A model generated the notes under the pieces. It saw nothing but the letters and a program-made list of their open reading frames with translations, made no database searches and was not told the origin of the DNA. From the NCBI GenBank assembly GCA_910583855.1, contig CAJTYL010000006.1, positions 55,612 to 119,611 of the forward strand: a DNA stretch of 64,000 nt, written 5' to 3'. This document shows positions 57,276 to 64,000 of the stretch, piece after piece. The position numbers were made by a program, and so were the translations under genes. This DNA comes from an uncultured Christensenella sp. GTDB lineage: Bacteria; Bacillota; Clostridia; Christensenellales; Borkfalkiaceae. How positions within the stretch are numbered: position 1 is the first letter of the stretch; each line of letters starts with the position of its first letter.

Positions 57276-57986
57276 ATGACGCCTAAGTACAAGAGGGTTC
57301 TTATCAAGCTTTCGGGCGAGGCGCTTGCGGGCGCGCAGGGGCACGGGCTTGACGAAAACGTTATTTCCGAAGTTGTAGAGCAGATTAAAGCAGTTCACGA
57401 TATGGGCGTAGAAATAGCCCTGGTTATCGGCGGCGGCAACTTTTGGCGGGGGCGTCAGGGCAAGCAGATGGACAGAACTACGGCTGACCATATGGGTATG
57501 CTTGCCACGGTTATGAACTCCCTTGCAATGATGGACGCGTTGGAACAGCGCGGCATACCTACCCGCGTTCAGACCGCGCTTATTATGACCTCTCTTGCCG
57601 AGCCTTACATTTTAAGGAAGGCTTTAAACCATTTTGAAAAGGGCAGAGTGGTTATTATGGCTTGCGGTACGGGCAACCCGTATTGCTCGACCGACACCGC
57701 GGCGGCGCAGAGAGCGTGCGAAATTCAAGCCGACCTGCTTCTTATGGCAAAGAACGTCGACGGAATTTACGACAGCGACCCCAAGCTTAATCCCCGCGCA
57801 AAGAAGTACGAACACATAAGATATATAGATATAATTAACAACGGCATAAAGGCGATGGATACGACAGCCGCAACTATGTGTATGGAAAACGACGTGCCCG
57901 TGCTCGCGTTCGGACTTGACGAGAAGGATTCCATAATCCGCGGCGTCTGCGGCGAAAAATTAGGCACGCTGATTGATAACAGATAA
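57276..57986 (+). CDS. pyrH: Uridylate kinase
   Basis: 236 residues, amino-acid kinase fold: KLSGEALAG, VIGGGNFWRGRQG, FEKGRVVIMACGTGNPYCST. Makes UDP from UMP. AGAGGGG precedes the ATG. Heads the pyrH-frr-uppS-cdsA-dxr-rseP series. Confidence 0.97.
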   Translation: MTPKYKRVLIKLSGEALAGAQGHGLDENVISEVVEQIKAVHDMGVEIALVIGGGNFWRGRQGKQMDRTTADHMGMLATVMNSLAMMDALEQRGIPTRVQTALIMTSLAEPYILRKALNHFEKGRVVIMACGTGNPYCSTDTAAAQRACEIQADLLLMAKNVDGIYDSDPKLNPRAKKYEHIRYIDIINNGIKAMDTTAATMCMENDVPVLAFGLDEKDSIIRGVCGEKLGTLIDNR

Positions 57987-57987
57987 A

Positions 57988-58310
57988 GTGATAAAAAAGG
58001 GAAAAACCGGATAAGAAAAAGGTGCTTGCCGTCGTCCTTATATTTGCGCTTATCGCTTCATTGGCGGGTGCGGTTTCTCTTTTATACAATGTATAAATGG
58101 AACGCGTTTTACGACGCTAATTACGACTACGAGATAAACGGATTGCCGAATTGTATACCCAATGACAGTACACCGTTTGTTTTATATTCGGGCGTGATGG
58201 CTACGCTTATTCCGCCGCTCGTGTATATTGCAATTATCGCAGCTGTACTGATAATTACACTTATAATCGATAAAAAATCGAAAAAAGCGGCAATCGCAGA
58301 CAATAATTAA
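57988..58310 (+). pseudogene. Frameshifted small membrane-protein gene
   Basis: One frame reads KKKVLAVVLIFALIASLAGA then stops; an overlapping frame continues from MYKWNAFYDANYDYEINGLP through a second hydrophobic segment (PLVYIAIIAAVLIITLIID) to 58310. A two-TM protein with an outside loop is implied, broken by at least one indel near 58090. No ribosome site before the second frame. It could also be expressed by frameshifting, which is less likely. Confidence 0.5.
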
Positions 58311-58349
58311 GCAGAAAATTTGTGAAATTAAATTTAAAGAGGAATAATT

Positions 58350-58922
58350 ATGATTGATAACGAACAGGTTGAAGAAATACTTTTGGTTTTGGACGACAAG
58401 CTTTCAAAAACCGTAAGCGTTTTAAAGGAAGAGTACGCCGCCGTCCGCGCTGGCAGAGCTAACCCCCATATTCTCGACAAGATTACGGTGGACTATTACG
58501 GCGCGCCCACGCCCGTAACGCAGACCTCTAACATTTCCGTGCAGGAAGGCAGATGCCTCGTTATCGCGCCTTGGGACGTTTCTCTTTTGAAGGGCATAGA
58601 GAAGGCTTTGCAGCAGTCCAATATCGGCATAACGCCCACCAACGACGGCAAGGTTATCCGCCTTGCGTTTCCACAGTTAACCGAGGAAAGAAGAAAAGAG
58701 CTTTCCAAACAGGTCCGCAAAATGGGCGAGGATGCAAAGGTTGCGGAGAGGAACATCCGCCGCGACGCATTGGAGCAGCTTAAAAAGTTAAAGACCGACA
58801 AGGTCCTTTCCGAGGACGAATATGCGTCCTGCGAGAAGGACGTTGAGAAGGCGGTTTCCGACGCCGTCGCCGAAATCGACGCGGCAGTTACGGCTAAGGA
58901 AAAGGAGATAATGACCGTTTAA
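58350..58922 (+). CDS. frr: Ribosome recycling factor
   Basis: 190 residues; VRAGRANPHILDKITVDYYG and LTEERRKELSKQVRKMGEDA. Splits post-termination ribosomes with EF-G. GAGG upstream; 2 bp before uppS. Confidence 0.97.
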   Translation: MIDNEQVEEILLVLDDKLSKTVSVLKEEYAAVRAGRANPHILDKITVDYYGAPTPVTQTSNISVQEGRCLVIAPWDVSLLKGIEKALQQSNIGITPTNDGKVIRLAFPQLTEERRKELSKQVRKMGEDAKVAERNIRRDALEQLKKLKTDKVLSEDEYASCEKDVEKAVSDAVAEIDAAVTAKEKEIMTV

Positions 58923-58924
58923 AA

Positions 58925-59611
58925 ATGGACGCAAATAGAATTCCTGTGCATATCGGGCTTATAATGGACGGCAACGGCAGATGGGCGAAAAAGCGGCTTA
59001 TGCCGCGCTCCTTCGGACACAACGCGGGAATGAACGCGATGATTAAAATCGCGGAACGCGCCAAAGAGATAGGCGTTAAGTATCTGACCGTCTATACACT
59101 GTCGACGGAAAACCTTCTGCGTCCCGAAGAAGAGCTTGAAGGGCTTTTCGGGCTTTTCCGCAAATATTTTACCAAAAACGTGCAAAAACTGTATAATAGC
59201 GGCGCGGGCATAAAAGTCATAGGCGATATTTCTGTATTGCCCGCAGACGTTCAGAAGCTTTTGTCCGACGGCGAAAAGAATTCGCCGGAAGGCTGTGGAT
59301 TTTGGCTTATATTTGCAATAAACTACGGCGCGCGCGCGGAAATAGTTCGCGCCTTGAACCTTGCGATAGAAAAGGGTGAAAAGCTTGACGCAAAAGCGCT
59401 TGAAGAAATGCTTTATACGCGCGGGATTCCAGACCCCGACCTTATAATAAGAACGGGCGGGGAGATGCGTCTTTCAAACTTCCTTTTATATCAGGCGGCT
59501 TATTCCGAACTGTATTTTACAAACGTGCTTTTTCCCGATTTTGACGAAAAGGAGTTCGATAAAGCTATTAAAGAATTTGCCGGACGGGAACGCCGTTTCG
59601 GAAAAATATAG
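58925..59611 (+). CDS. uppS: Isoprenyl transferase (undecaprenyl diphosphate synthase)
   Basis: 228 residues; HIGLIMDGNGRWAKKR (catalytic Asp), GHNAGMNAM, YTLSTENLLRP, DLIIRTGGEMRLSNFLLYQ. Makes the C55 lipid carrier for cell-wall synthesis. AAGGAG is inside the frr end. Confidence 0.96.
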   Translation: MDANRIPVHIGLIMDGNGRWAKKRLMPRSFGHNAGMNAMIKIAERAKEIGVKYLTVYTLSTENLLRPEEELEGLFGLFRKYFTKNVQKLYNSGAGIKVIGDISVLPADVQKLLSDGEKNSPEGCGFWLIFAINYGARAEIVRALNLAIEKGEKLDAKALEEMLYTRGIPDPDLIIRTGGEMRLSNFLLYQAAYSELYFTNVLFPDFDEKEFDKAIKEFAGRERRFGKI

Positions 59612-59657
59612 ACAGCTTACGAAAAACTTTATTTGCAAATAGAATGAAGTTTTTGTG
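59612..59657 (+). repeat. 3' fragment of repeat family 1 (copy H)
   Basis: GAAAAACTTTATTTGCAAAT then AGAATGAAGTTTTTGTGA, very close to the end of copy E at 31405-31443. It sits directly before the cdsA ribosome site GAGGAG. Confidence 0.6.
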
Positions 59658-59670
59658 AGAGGAGTTAAAT

Positions 59671-60684
59671 TTGGAACAAAATGAAGTACAGGGCTTGAAG
59701 CCCGTAAAAAACGGTAATAAAAAAAGGCTTACGCCCCTGCAGCAGCGCGTTATAACCGCAGTATGCTATGTGGTGGTATGGGTAGCTATGTGCGCGCTAA
59801 AATGGTGCGTGCCGCAGGGCAACGTTCCTGGCGGTTGGGGCTCAATCGGGTTCGATTTGGTTTTTACCGGCGTATCCGTTATCGGCGCGTACGAATTTTT
59901 ACGCGCTATAGACCGCTCTGAAAGCGGCATCAACTGCAAAATATCATTGCCCCAGCGCGCAATAACCATTGCCTTCTGCGCAATGTCGGTACCCCTTTTT
60001 GCAATAGTTGAAATGGCTATGGACGGCGGCTTGCTGGCGTTGACGTGCGCGTTTACGGTTTACGTTATGTTTCTTGCGGCGACCTCCGTTTTCGATTGCG
60101 GAAGAAGCTCCGTAAAGGGCACGATTTACTGCGTGTTCTGTATGCTATATTGCGGTGTGCTTTCAGGCGTGCTTTCTGCAATAAACCACTTGGATAACAA
60201 CTCTATGGCGGCAATACTCGTCGTGTTTATGTGCCCCATTCTTACGGATACGGGCGCGTTCATCGTGGGCAGCTCGTTAAAGAGGTTTGTTCCGATGAAA
60301 CTTGCGCCCCGTCTTTCCCCCAACAAGACGGTCATCGGCGCAATCGGCGGAATAATCGGCGGCGTTCTCGGCGTAATCATGGTATATTACGGCATGTATT
60401 ACCTCGGCGGTGTCAACGGTAACGTTATCTTTACTAACTTCAACGGCGTCGGACTGACGATAAGAAGCGAAACCTTCCCCGCTCTGCTATCCTTCGTTTT
60501 AGTAGGACTTGCAACCTCGGTTATGGCGCAGATAGGCGACCTTTTCGAGAGCGCGATAAAGCGCGAGTGCGGCGTTAAAGATATGGGCAAATGCCTGCCC
60601 GGACACGGCGGCATTCTGGACAGATTTGACAGTATGCTTTATTGCAGCGTAGTGGTGCTCATCAGCTTCGGAACAATCATATAG
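59671..60684 (+). CDS. cdsA: Phosphatidate cytidylyltransferase
   Basis: 337 residues, about eight membrane segments. C-terminal signature GDLFESAIKRECGVKDMGKC then LPGHGGILDRFDS. Makes CDP-diacylglycerol, precursor of phosphatidylglycerol and thus of cardiolipin (cls at 39300). TTG start with GGAG 8 nt upstream. Confidence 0.95.
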   Translation: MEQNEVQGLKPVKNGNKKRLTPLQQRVITAVCYVVVWVAMCALKWCVPQGNVPGGWGSIGFDLVFTGVSVIGAYEFLRAIDRSESGINCKISLPQRAITIAFCAMSVPLFAIVEMAMDGGLLALTCAFTVYVMFLAATSVFDCGRSSVKGTIYCVFCMLYCGVLSGVLSAINHLDNNSMAAILVVFMCPILTDTGAFIVGSSLKRFVPMKLAPRLSPNKTVIGAIGGIIGGVLGVIMVYYGMYYLGGVNGNVIFTNFNGVGLTIRSETFPALLSFVLVGLATSVMAQIGDLFESAIKRECGVKDMGKCLPGHGGILDRFDSMLYCSVVVLISFGTII

Positions 60685-60767
60685 AAAACACATAATAAAT
60701 TGACGGCGCGGGTAAAAATAGTTTTTTGCCCGCGCGTGAAATTTAACGCATCGCAGTTATTTAAAAT

Positions 60768-60833
60768 AATAAACGGCGCAGTCCAAAATCAAAAAAATCG
60801 CAGACGCGCAATAGTGTAAAATATTTGTGAACT
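60768..60833 (+). repeat. Interspersed repeat family 1, copy F (minimal)
   Basis: AATAATAAACGGCGCAGTCC joined directly to AATCGCAGACGCGCAATAGT and ATATTTGTGAAC: both ends with the middle deleted. Lies just before the dxr promoter. Confidence 0.65.
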
Positions 60834-60837
60834 GATT

Positions 60838-60868
60838 TTGTCATTAATTAAAATTTTACGGGTATAAT
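60838..60868 (+). promoter_or_regulatory. dxr promoter, possibly leaderless
   Basis: TATAAT (60863-60868) with TTGTCA (60838-60843), 19-bp spacer. ATG follows the -10 after 4 nt and no ribosome site is visible. Confidence 0.45.
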
Positions 60869-60872
60869 AATT

Positions 60873-61976
60873 ATGAAAAAGATTGCTTTATTAGGTTCAA
60901 CCGGTTCAATCGGGGTTCAGGTTTTAAACGCAGTGCGTCAACACCCCAACAGCTTTAAGGTCGTCGCGATGGCGGCTTACAGCGAGTCCAAGGCGTTCAC
61001 CCAACAAATAAAGGAATTTTCGCCTAAACTTCACGCCGTTGCGTCCAAGAACAAGGACGCGGCGTTGGCGATTGCTGACTACGAAGACGCGGATATCGTA
61101 TTCAACGCGGTCAGCGGCTTTGCGGGCGTAGAATACAGTGTAAGGGCAATCAAGGCGGGCAAAAATTTAGCGCTTGCCAATAAGGAAACGCTGGTGTGCG
61201 GCGGCGAATATGTAACGCGGCTTGCAAAAGCCAACGGCGTGGAAATTATTCCAGTCGACAGCGAGCACTCGGCAATCTGGCAGTGCCTGAATTTCGACAA
61301 AACCACGTCGTTTAAAAAGCTCGTAATCACGGCAAGCGGCGGTCCTTTCAGGGGCTACACGCAAGAACAGCTTGAAAAGGTTACGCCCAAGCAAGCGCTC
61401 AACCACCCAACCTGGAAGATGGGTGAAAAGGTCACCGTCGACAGCGCAACTCTTTTAAACAAGGGCTACGAGGTCATTGAGGCGCACGAGCTGTACAACG
61501 CTCCCTATTCCAAGATAGAAACGGTAATTCAGCCTACGAGCGTCGTTCACTCTCTCGTGGAGTTTGCCGACGGCGCGGTTATGGCGCAGATGGGCACGCC
61601 CGATATGCAAATTCCCGTTCAGCTTGCGCTTACGTACCCCAAGCATATGTCTACGACGGCTCAGCCTTTGAGCTTTAAAAAGGCTCTGTCGGTCGAATTT
61701 ATCCCTATGAATAGAAAGCAATACCCTCTTTTCGATTTGGCGTTGAACTGCGGTAAAGAGGGTGGCACGCTTCCCTGCGCCTTGAATGCGGCGGACGAGG
61801 TTGCGGTCAAGGCGTTTTTAGACGGGAAAATCAAGTTCACCGATATTTGCGCCACGGTAGAACATGTTATGTCCTCTACCGTGCGCGACGAGCTTGTAAG
61901 CTACAAGCAGCTTGAAGAGGTGGACAGAAACGCGCGTTGGAAGGCGCAGAAATTCATCTATAAACTTTCAAAATAA
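60873..61976 (+). CDS. dxr: 1-deoxy-D-xylulose 5-phosphate reductoisomerase
   Basis: 367 residues. NADPH loop GSTGSIGVQ, ALANKETLVCGGE, metal site PVDSEHSAIWQ, flexible loop HPTWKMGEKVTVDSATLLNK. Second step of the MEP isoprenoid pathway, feeding uppS. Confidence 0.97.
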   Translation: MKKIALLGSTGSIGVQVLNAVRQHPNSFKVVAMAAYSESKAFTQQIKEFSPKLHAVASKNKDAALAIADYEDADIVFNAVSGFAGVEYSVRAIKAGKNLALANKETLVCGGEYVTRLAKANGVEIIPVDSEHSAIWQCLNFDKTTSFKKLVITASGGPFRGYTQEQLEKVTPKQALNHPTWKMGEKVTVDSATLLNKGYEVIEAHELYNAPYSKIETVIQPTSVVHSLVEFADGAVMAQMGTPDMQIPVQLALTYPKHMSTTAQPLSFKKALSVEFIPMNRKQYPLFDLALNCGKEGGTLPCALNAADEVAVKAFLDGKIKFTDICATVEHVMSSTVRDELVSYKQLEEVDRNARWKAQKFIYKLSK

Positions 61977-62005
61977 TCCGCGCTTTTCCGCGGATAAAGG
62001 AATAA

Positions 62006-63145
62006 ATGGGATTACTTTCAGTTTCCTCGGTTATGTCAACGATAGGCTCGGTATTGCTTGCAATTTTAATTTTGCTCGTAATGATAACCGTGCACGAGTT
62101 CGGGCATTATCTTGCGGGTAAAGCGTTAAAATTTAAAATAAGCGAATTTGCGATAGGCTTCGGTCCCAAAATCTTTAAGCGCAAATCCAAGAAAACGGGA
62201 GAGCTGTTTTCTATAAGGGCGTTGCCGCTCGGCGGTTTTTGTGCGTTTGACGGGGAGGATGGCGAAGACGAGGAGGAAGTAAACGACGGTTTCACGTCAA
62301 AAGCCCCGTGGAAGAGAATAATAGTCCTGCTTGCGGGACCTATAATGAACTATATTTTAGCTCTGTTTCTCATAATCGTTTCAATGTTTGCGTTCGGGCA
62401 GCAGGTGTTCAAGGTCGGCGGAATGGATTGGGGCACCGAGGAAACCGCCGCAAGCTATGAAAAGTACGTGGGGCACAGCCTTGAAGAGGGCGACCTTATC
62501 TTGGAAGTGAACGGCAGGCGCGTGTATCTTATAACCGATATGATGTCCGCCCTCAAAAACAAGACTGAGGGCGATATAGTGCCTATTCTCGTTATACGCG
62601 GCGGCGAAGAGGTAACAGAGGACGTTCTTCTCCGCAGTAACTGCGACTTCAAAAACTCCAACGAAACTAGCAAGCTCTGGCGCGCGTTTGGCATAGGCAC
62701 GGTGCAGCGCGGCGACGGCACGTACTGGAATATATCCGCCGACAATTACCGGCTGGGTTTCTTTCAAACGATAGGCGGCTCGTTCGTGTATTCTTTCAAA
62801 ATAGCGGGCACTATCTTTAAAGTCCTCGGCGAGCTGTTGACGGGCAATCTCGGGCTCAGCTCTATGGGCGGACCCGTCACTACGATAAAACTTACTTCGG
62901 AAATCGCAACGCAAAGCCCGCAATCCTTCTTTGAAATCGCGGCGTATATAGGCGTAAACCTTGCGGTGTTCAACCTGTTGCCCATACCCGCGCTTGACGG
63001 CAGTAAAGTCGTTTTCTGCCTGATAGAATGGATTTTCCGCAAACCCGTCCCGCGCAAGATAGAAGCGATAATCCACGCCGTGGGCTTCGTTTTGATTCTC
63101 GTCTTTGCAGTAGTGGTAGATATATTGCAATTTGCCCGATGTTAA
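62006..63145 (+). CDS. rseP: RIP metalloprotease RseP
   Basis: 379 residues. Zinc site HEFGH (about 30) in the first membrane segment, PLGGFCAFDGED, one PDZ domain (about 150-215, HSLEEGDLILEVNGRRV), and NLLPIPALDGSKV (third ligand) near 320. Site-2 protease cleaving membrane anti-sigma factors and signal peptides. AAAGGA upstream. Standard neighbour of dxr. Confidence 0.96.
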   Translation: MGLLSVSSVMSTIGSVLLAILILLVMITVHEFGHYLAGKALKFKISEFAIGFGPKIFKRKSKKTGELFSIRALPLGGFCAFDGEDGEDEEEVNDGFTSKAPWKRIIVLLAGPIMNYILALFLIIVSMFAFGQQVFKVGGMDWGTEETAASYEKYVGHSLEEGDLILEVNGRRVYLITDMMSALKNKTEGDIVPILVIRGGEEVTEDVLLRSNCDFKNSNETSKLWRAFGIGTVQRGDGTYWNISADNYRLGFFQTIGGSFVYSFKIAGTIFKVLGELLTGNLGLSSMGGPVTTIKLTSEIATQSPQSFFEIAAYIGVNLAVFNLLPIPALDGSKVVFCLIEWIFRKPVPRKIEAIIHAVGFVLILVFAVVVDILQFARC

Positions 63146-63189
63146 AGCGTTCCGCTTTACCGCGTTTTAGATTGCGTAATTTGAAATTC

Positions 63190-63226
63190 AACAGCCCCGC
63201 GGCGTTTCGCCGCAGGGCTGTTTGCT
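63190..63226 (+). terminator. rseP terminator
   Basis: AACAGCCCCGCGGCG / CGCCGCAGGGCTGTT hairpin, T-rich tail. Confidence 0.8.
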
Positions 63227-63463
63227 ATTCCGAGTTTGTTTTACTGTGTCATTCTGTCCGATGGCAAAGCCTTCCCCGTGGCGGGGCGACAATGTGCGCC
63301 ATAAGAACCGTTTAAAAGGCAAAATCACGGAGACTCTCGAACTGCAAAAAGTAGTCGCTCGACACAAAAAAATGACTGACAAGATAGTTAGTCTTATCAG
63401 CCATTCGACGCTAAACTGGAATTTATGCACATAAAATATGCCTTATGGACATTACTCATTGTA
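63227..63463. other. Gap between rseP and last gene
   Basis: A family 3 repeat remnant GTCATTCTGTCCGATGGCAA (63248). The rest shows frames without ribosome sites on either strand; I see no gene. Confidence 0.4.
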
Positions 63464-63985
63464 TTACTTTTTCGTTTTATTGACTTCTTCCTTCTTCGGC
63501 TTCTTGCCTTGAAAAAACATAAACCATATATTAAATACTAATGAAGCAATGCACAAAACTGTCAAAACTATCGCACCCACCACAGAGAGTCCCATACTGG
63601 TTTTATCGCCTACTATAATGCTATTTCCTTCTCCATCAATATAGATATTGACTTTTTTTCCTATATAACTTTCCGCTTCTTTTTGATACATATTTGATTT
63701 CACTATACCGTGGTATTCTATACCGTTTTCATCTATATATTGATACCAAACCACATAGGACTTTGTGTTATTGTAACTTCCTCCGCCAGCGTCATTCGTA
63801 ACCCAAACAATCTCTGCTTCGGCAATTACTCCTCCGTCAATCGCACTTTGTCTTCCTTTTTCTTCCCAACAGCCATACCAAAGCCTTCCTGCACCGACGC
63901 ACAATACCAATGTCAAAACAATAAAAGGTATATACACTAACAATATATCCAATCTCTTTTTTGTTTCAACTTTCAATTTGCTCAC
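63464..63985 (-). CDS. Two-TM membrane protein with extracytoplasmic beta domain, DUF3592-like
   Basis: 173 residues. TM about 13-34 (ILLVYIPFIVLTLVLCVGAG), a beta-rich outside domain (VIAEAEIVWVTNDAGGGSYN, YVVWYQYIDENGIEYHGIV, YIGKKVNIYIDGEGN), TM about 133-156, lysine-rich end. The layout fits DUF3592. Start is GTG 63985 or, better spaced from AAGGTGAG, TTG 63976. Confidence 0.72.
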   Translation of the reverse strand: MSKLKVETKKRLDILLVYIPFIVLTLVLCVGAGRLWYGCWEEKGRQSAIDGGVIAEAEIVWVTNDAGGGSYNNTKSYVVWYQYIDENGIEYHGIVKSNMYQKEAESYIGKKVNIYIDGEGNSIIVGDKTSMGLSVVGAIVLTVLCIASLVFNIWFMFFQGKKPKKEEVNKTKK

Positions 63986-64000
63986 CTTATCAATACTTTG

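Noticed and set aside
63188..63430. Minus-strand frame of 80 codons after rseP
   Set aside because: No ribosome site, overlaps the terminator and a family 3 repeat.

Overview
The window looks like a chromosomal segment of an uncultured Clostridia-type bacterium (Bacillota), possibly a gut lineage near Christensenellales. This placement is inferred from gene order, four-cysteine ribosomal proteins (L31, L33, S14, L24, S4), sigma-A promoters with 17-bp spacers, strong AGGAGG ribosome sites and moderate GC. No 16S gene is present to confirm it. About half of the window is translation machinery: rpmG-secE-nusG-rplK-rplA-rplJ-rplL (7-11 kb), the S10/spc/alpha cluster from rpsJ to rplQ (18.5-36.5 kb), rpmE-(DUF1385+prmC)-prfA (42-45.5 kb) and rpsB-tsf-pyrH-frr-uppS-cdsA-dxr-rseP (55-63 kb).

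Layout: 0-1.4 kb, rplU on the minus strand behind tandem promoters, then a ferritin-like gene; 1.5-4.2 kb, a tRNA-Leu-like gene with structural defects followed by a small AT-rich island holding a split HipA/CtkA-type kinase operon and gene remnants; 4.3-6.8 kb, RNase G/E, a SecB-like chaperone and a Cys-rich small protein beside a palindromic operator; 11-17 kb, a cyclophilin-like lipoprotein, two CobW-type GTPases and an EF-G paralogue; 17.5-18.3 kb, a small phage-like HTH module; 36.5-42 kb, small membrane proteins, a YfcE phosphodiesterase, a NYN ribonuclease-like protein with a long leader, cardiolipin synthase and an odd alcohol dehydrogenase; 45.5-55 kb, a DtxR-type regulator, DUF2207, lipoprotein/HTH pairs, a Fic protein, ruvX and an SDR.

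The most unusual signal is not a protein. At least nine intergenic gaps, mostly inside the ribosomal operons, carry copies of a 110-195 bp foldback element: ends that are complementary within a copy but different between copies, a central palindrome around TTTAC..AAGTAAA, and a conserved CCTTGTCTTGCTTGC 3' block. A second, longer family (about 50-360 bp) starts next to a stop codon with AACGGCGCA and ends in TTTTTGTGA beside the ribosome site of the next gene. Both families run with the flanking genes and look like transcribed, structured elements. Other points of interest are a probable S10-operon attenuator, an L10 leader whose terminator loop is complementary to the leader, several apparently leaderless genes, and a DUF1385-PrmC fusion.
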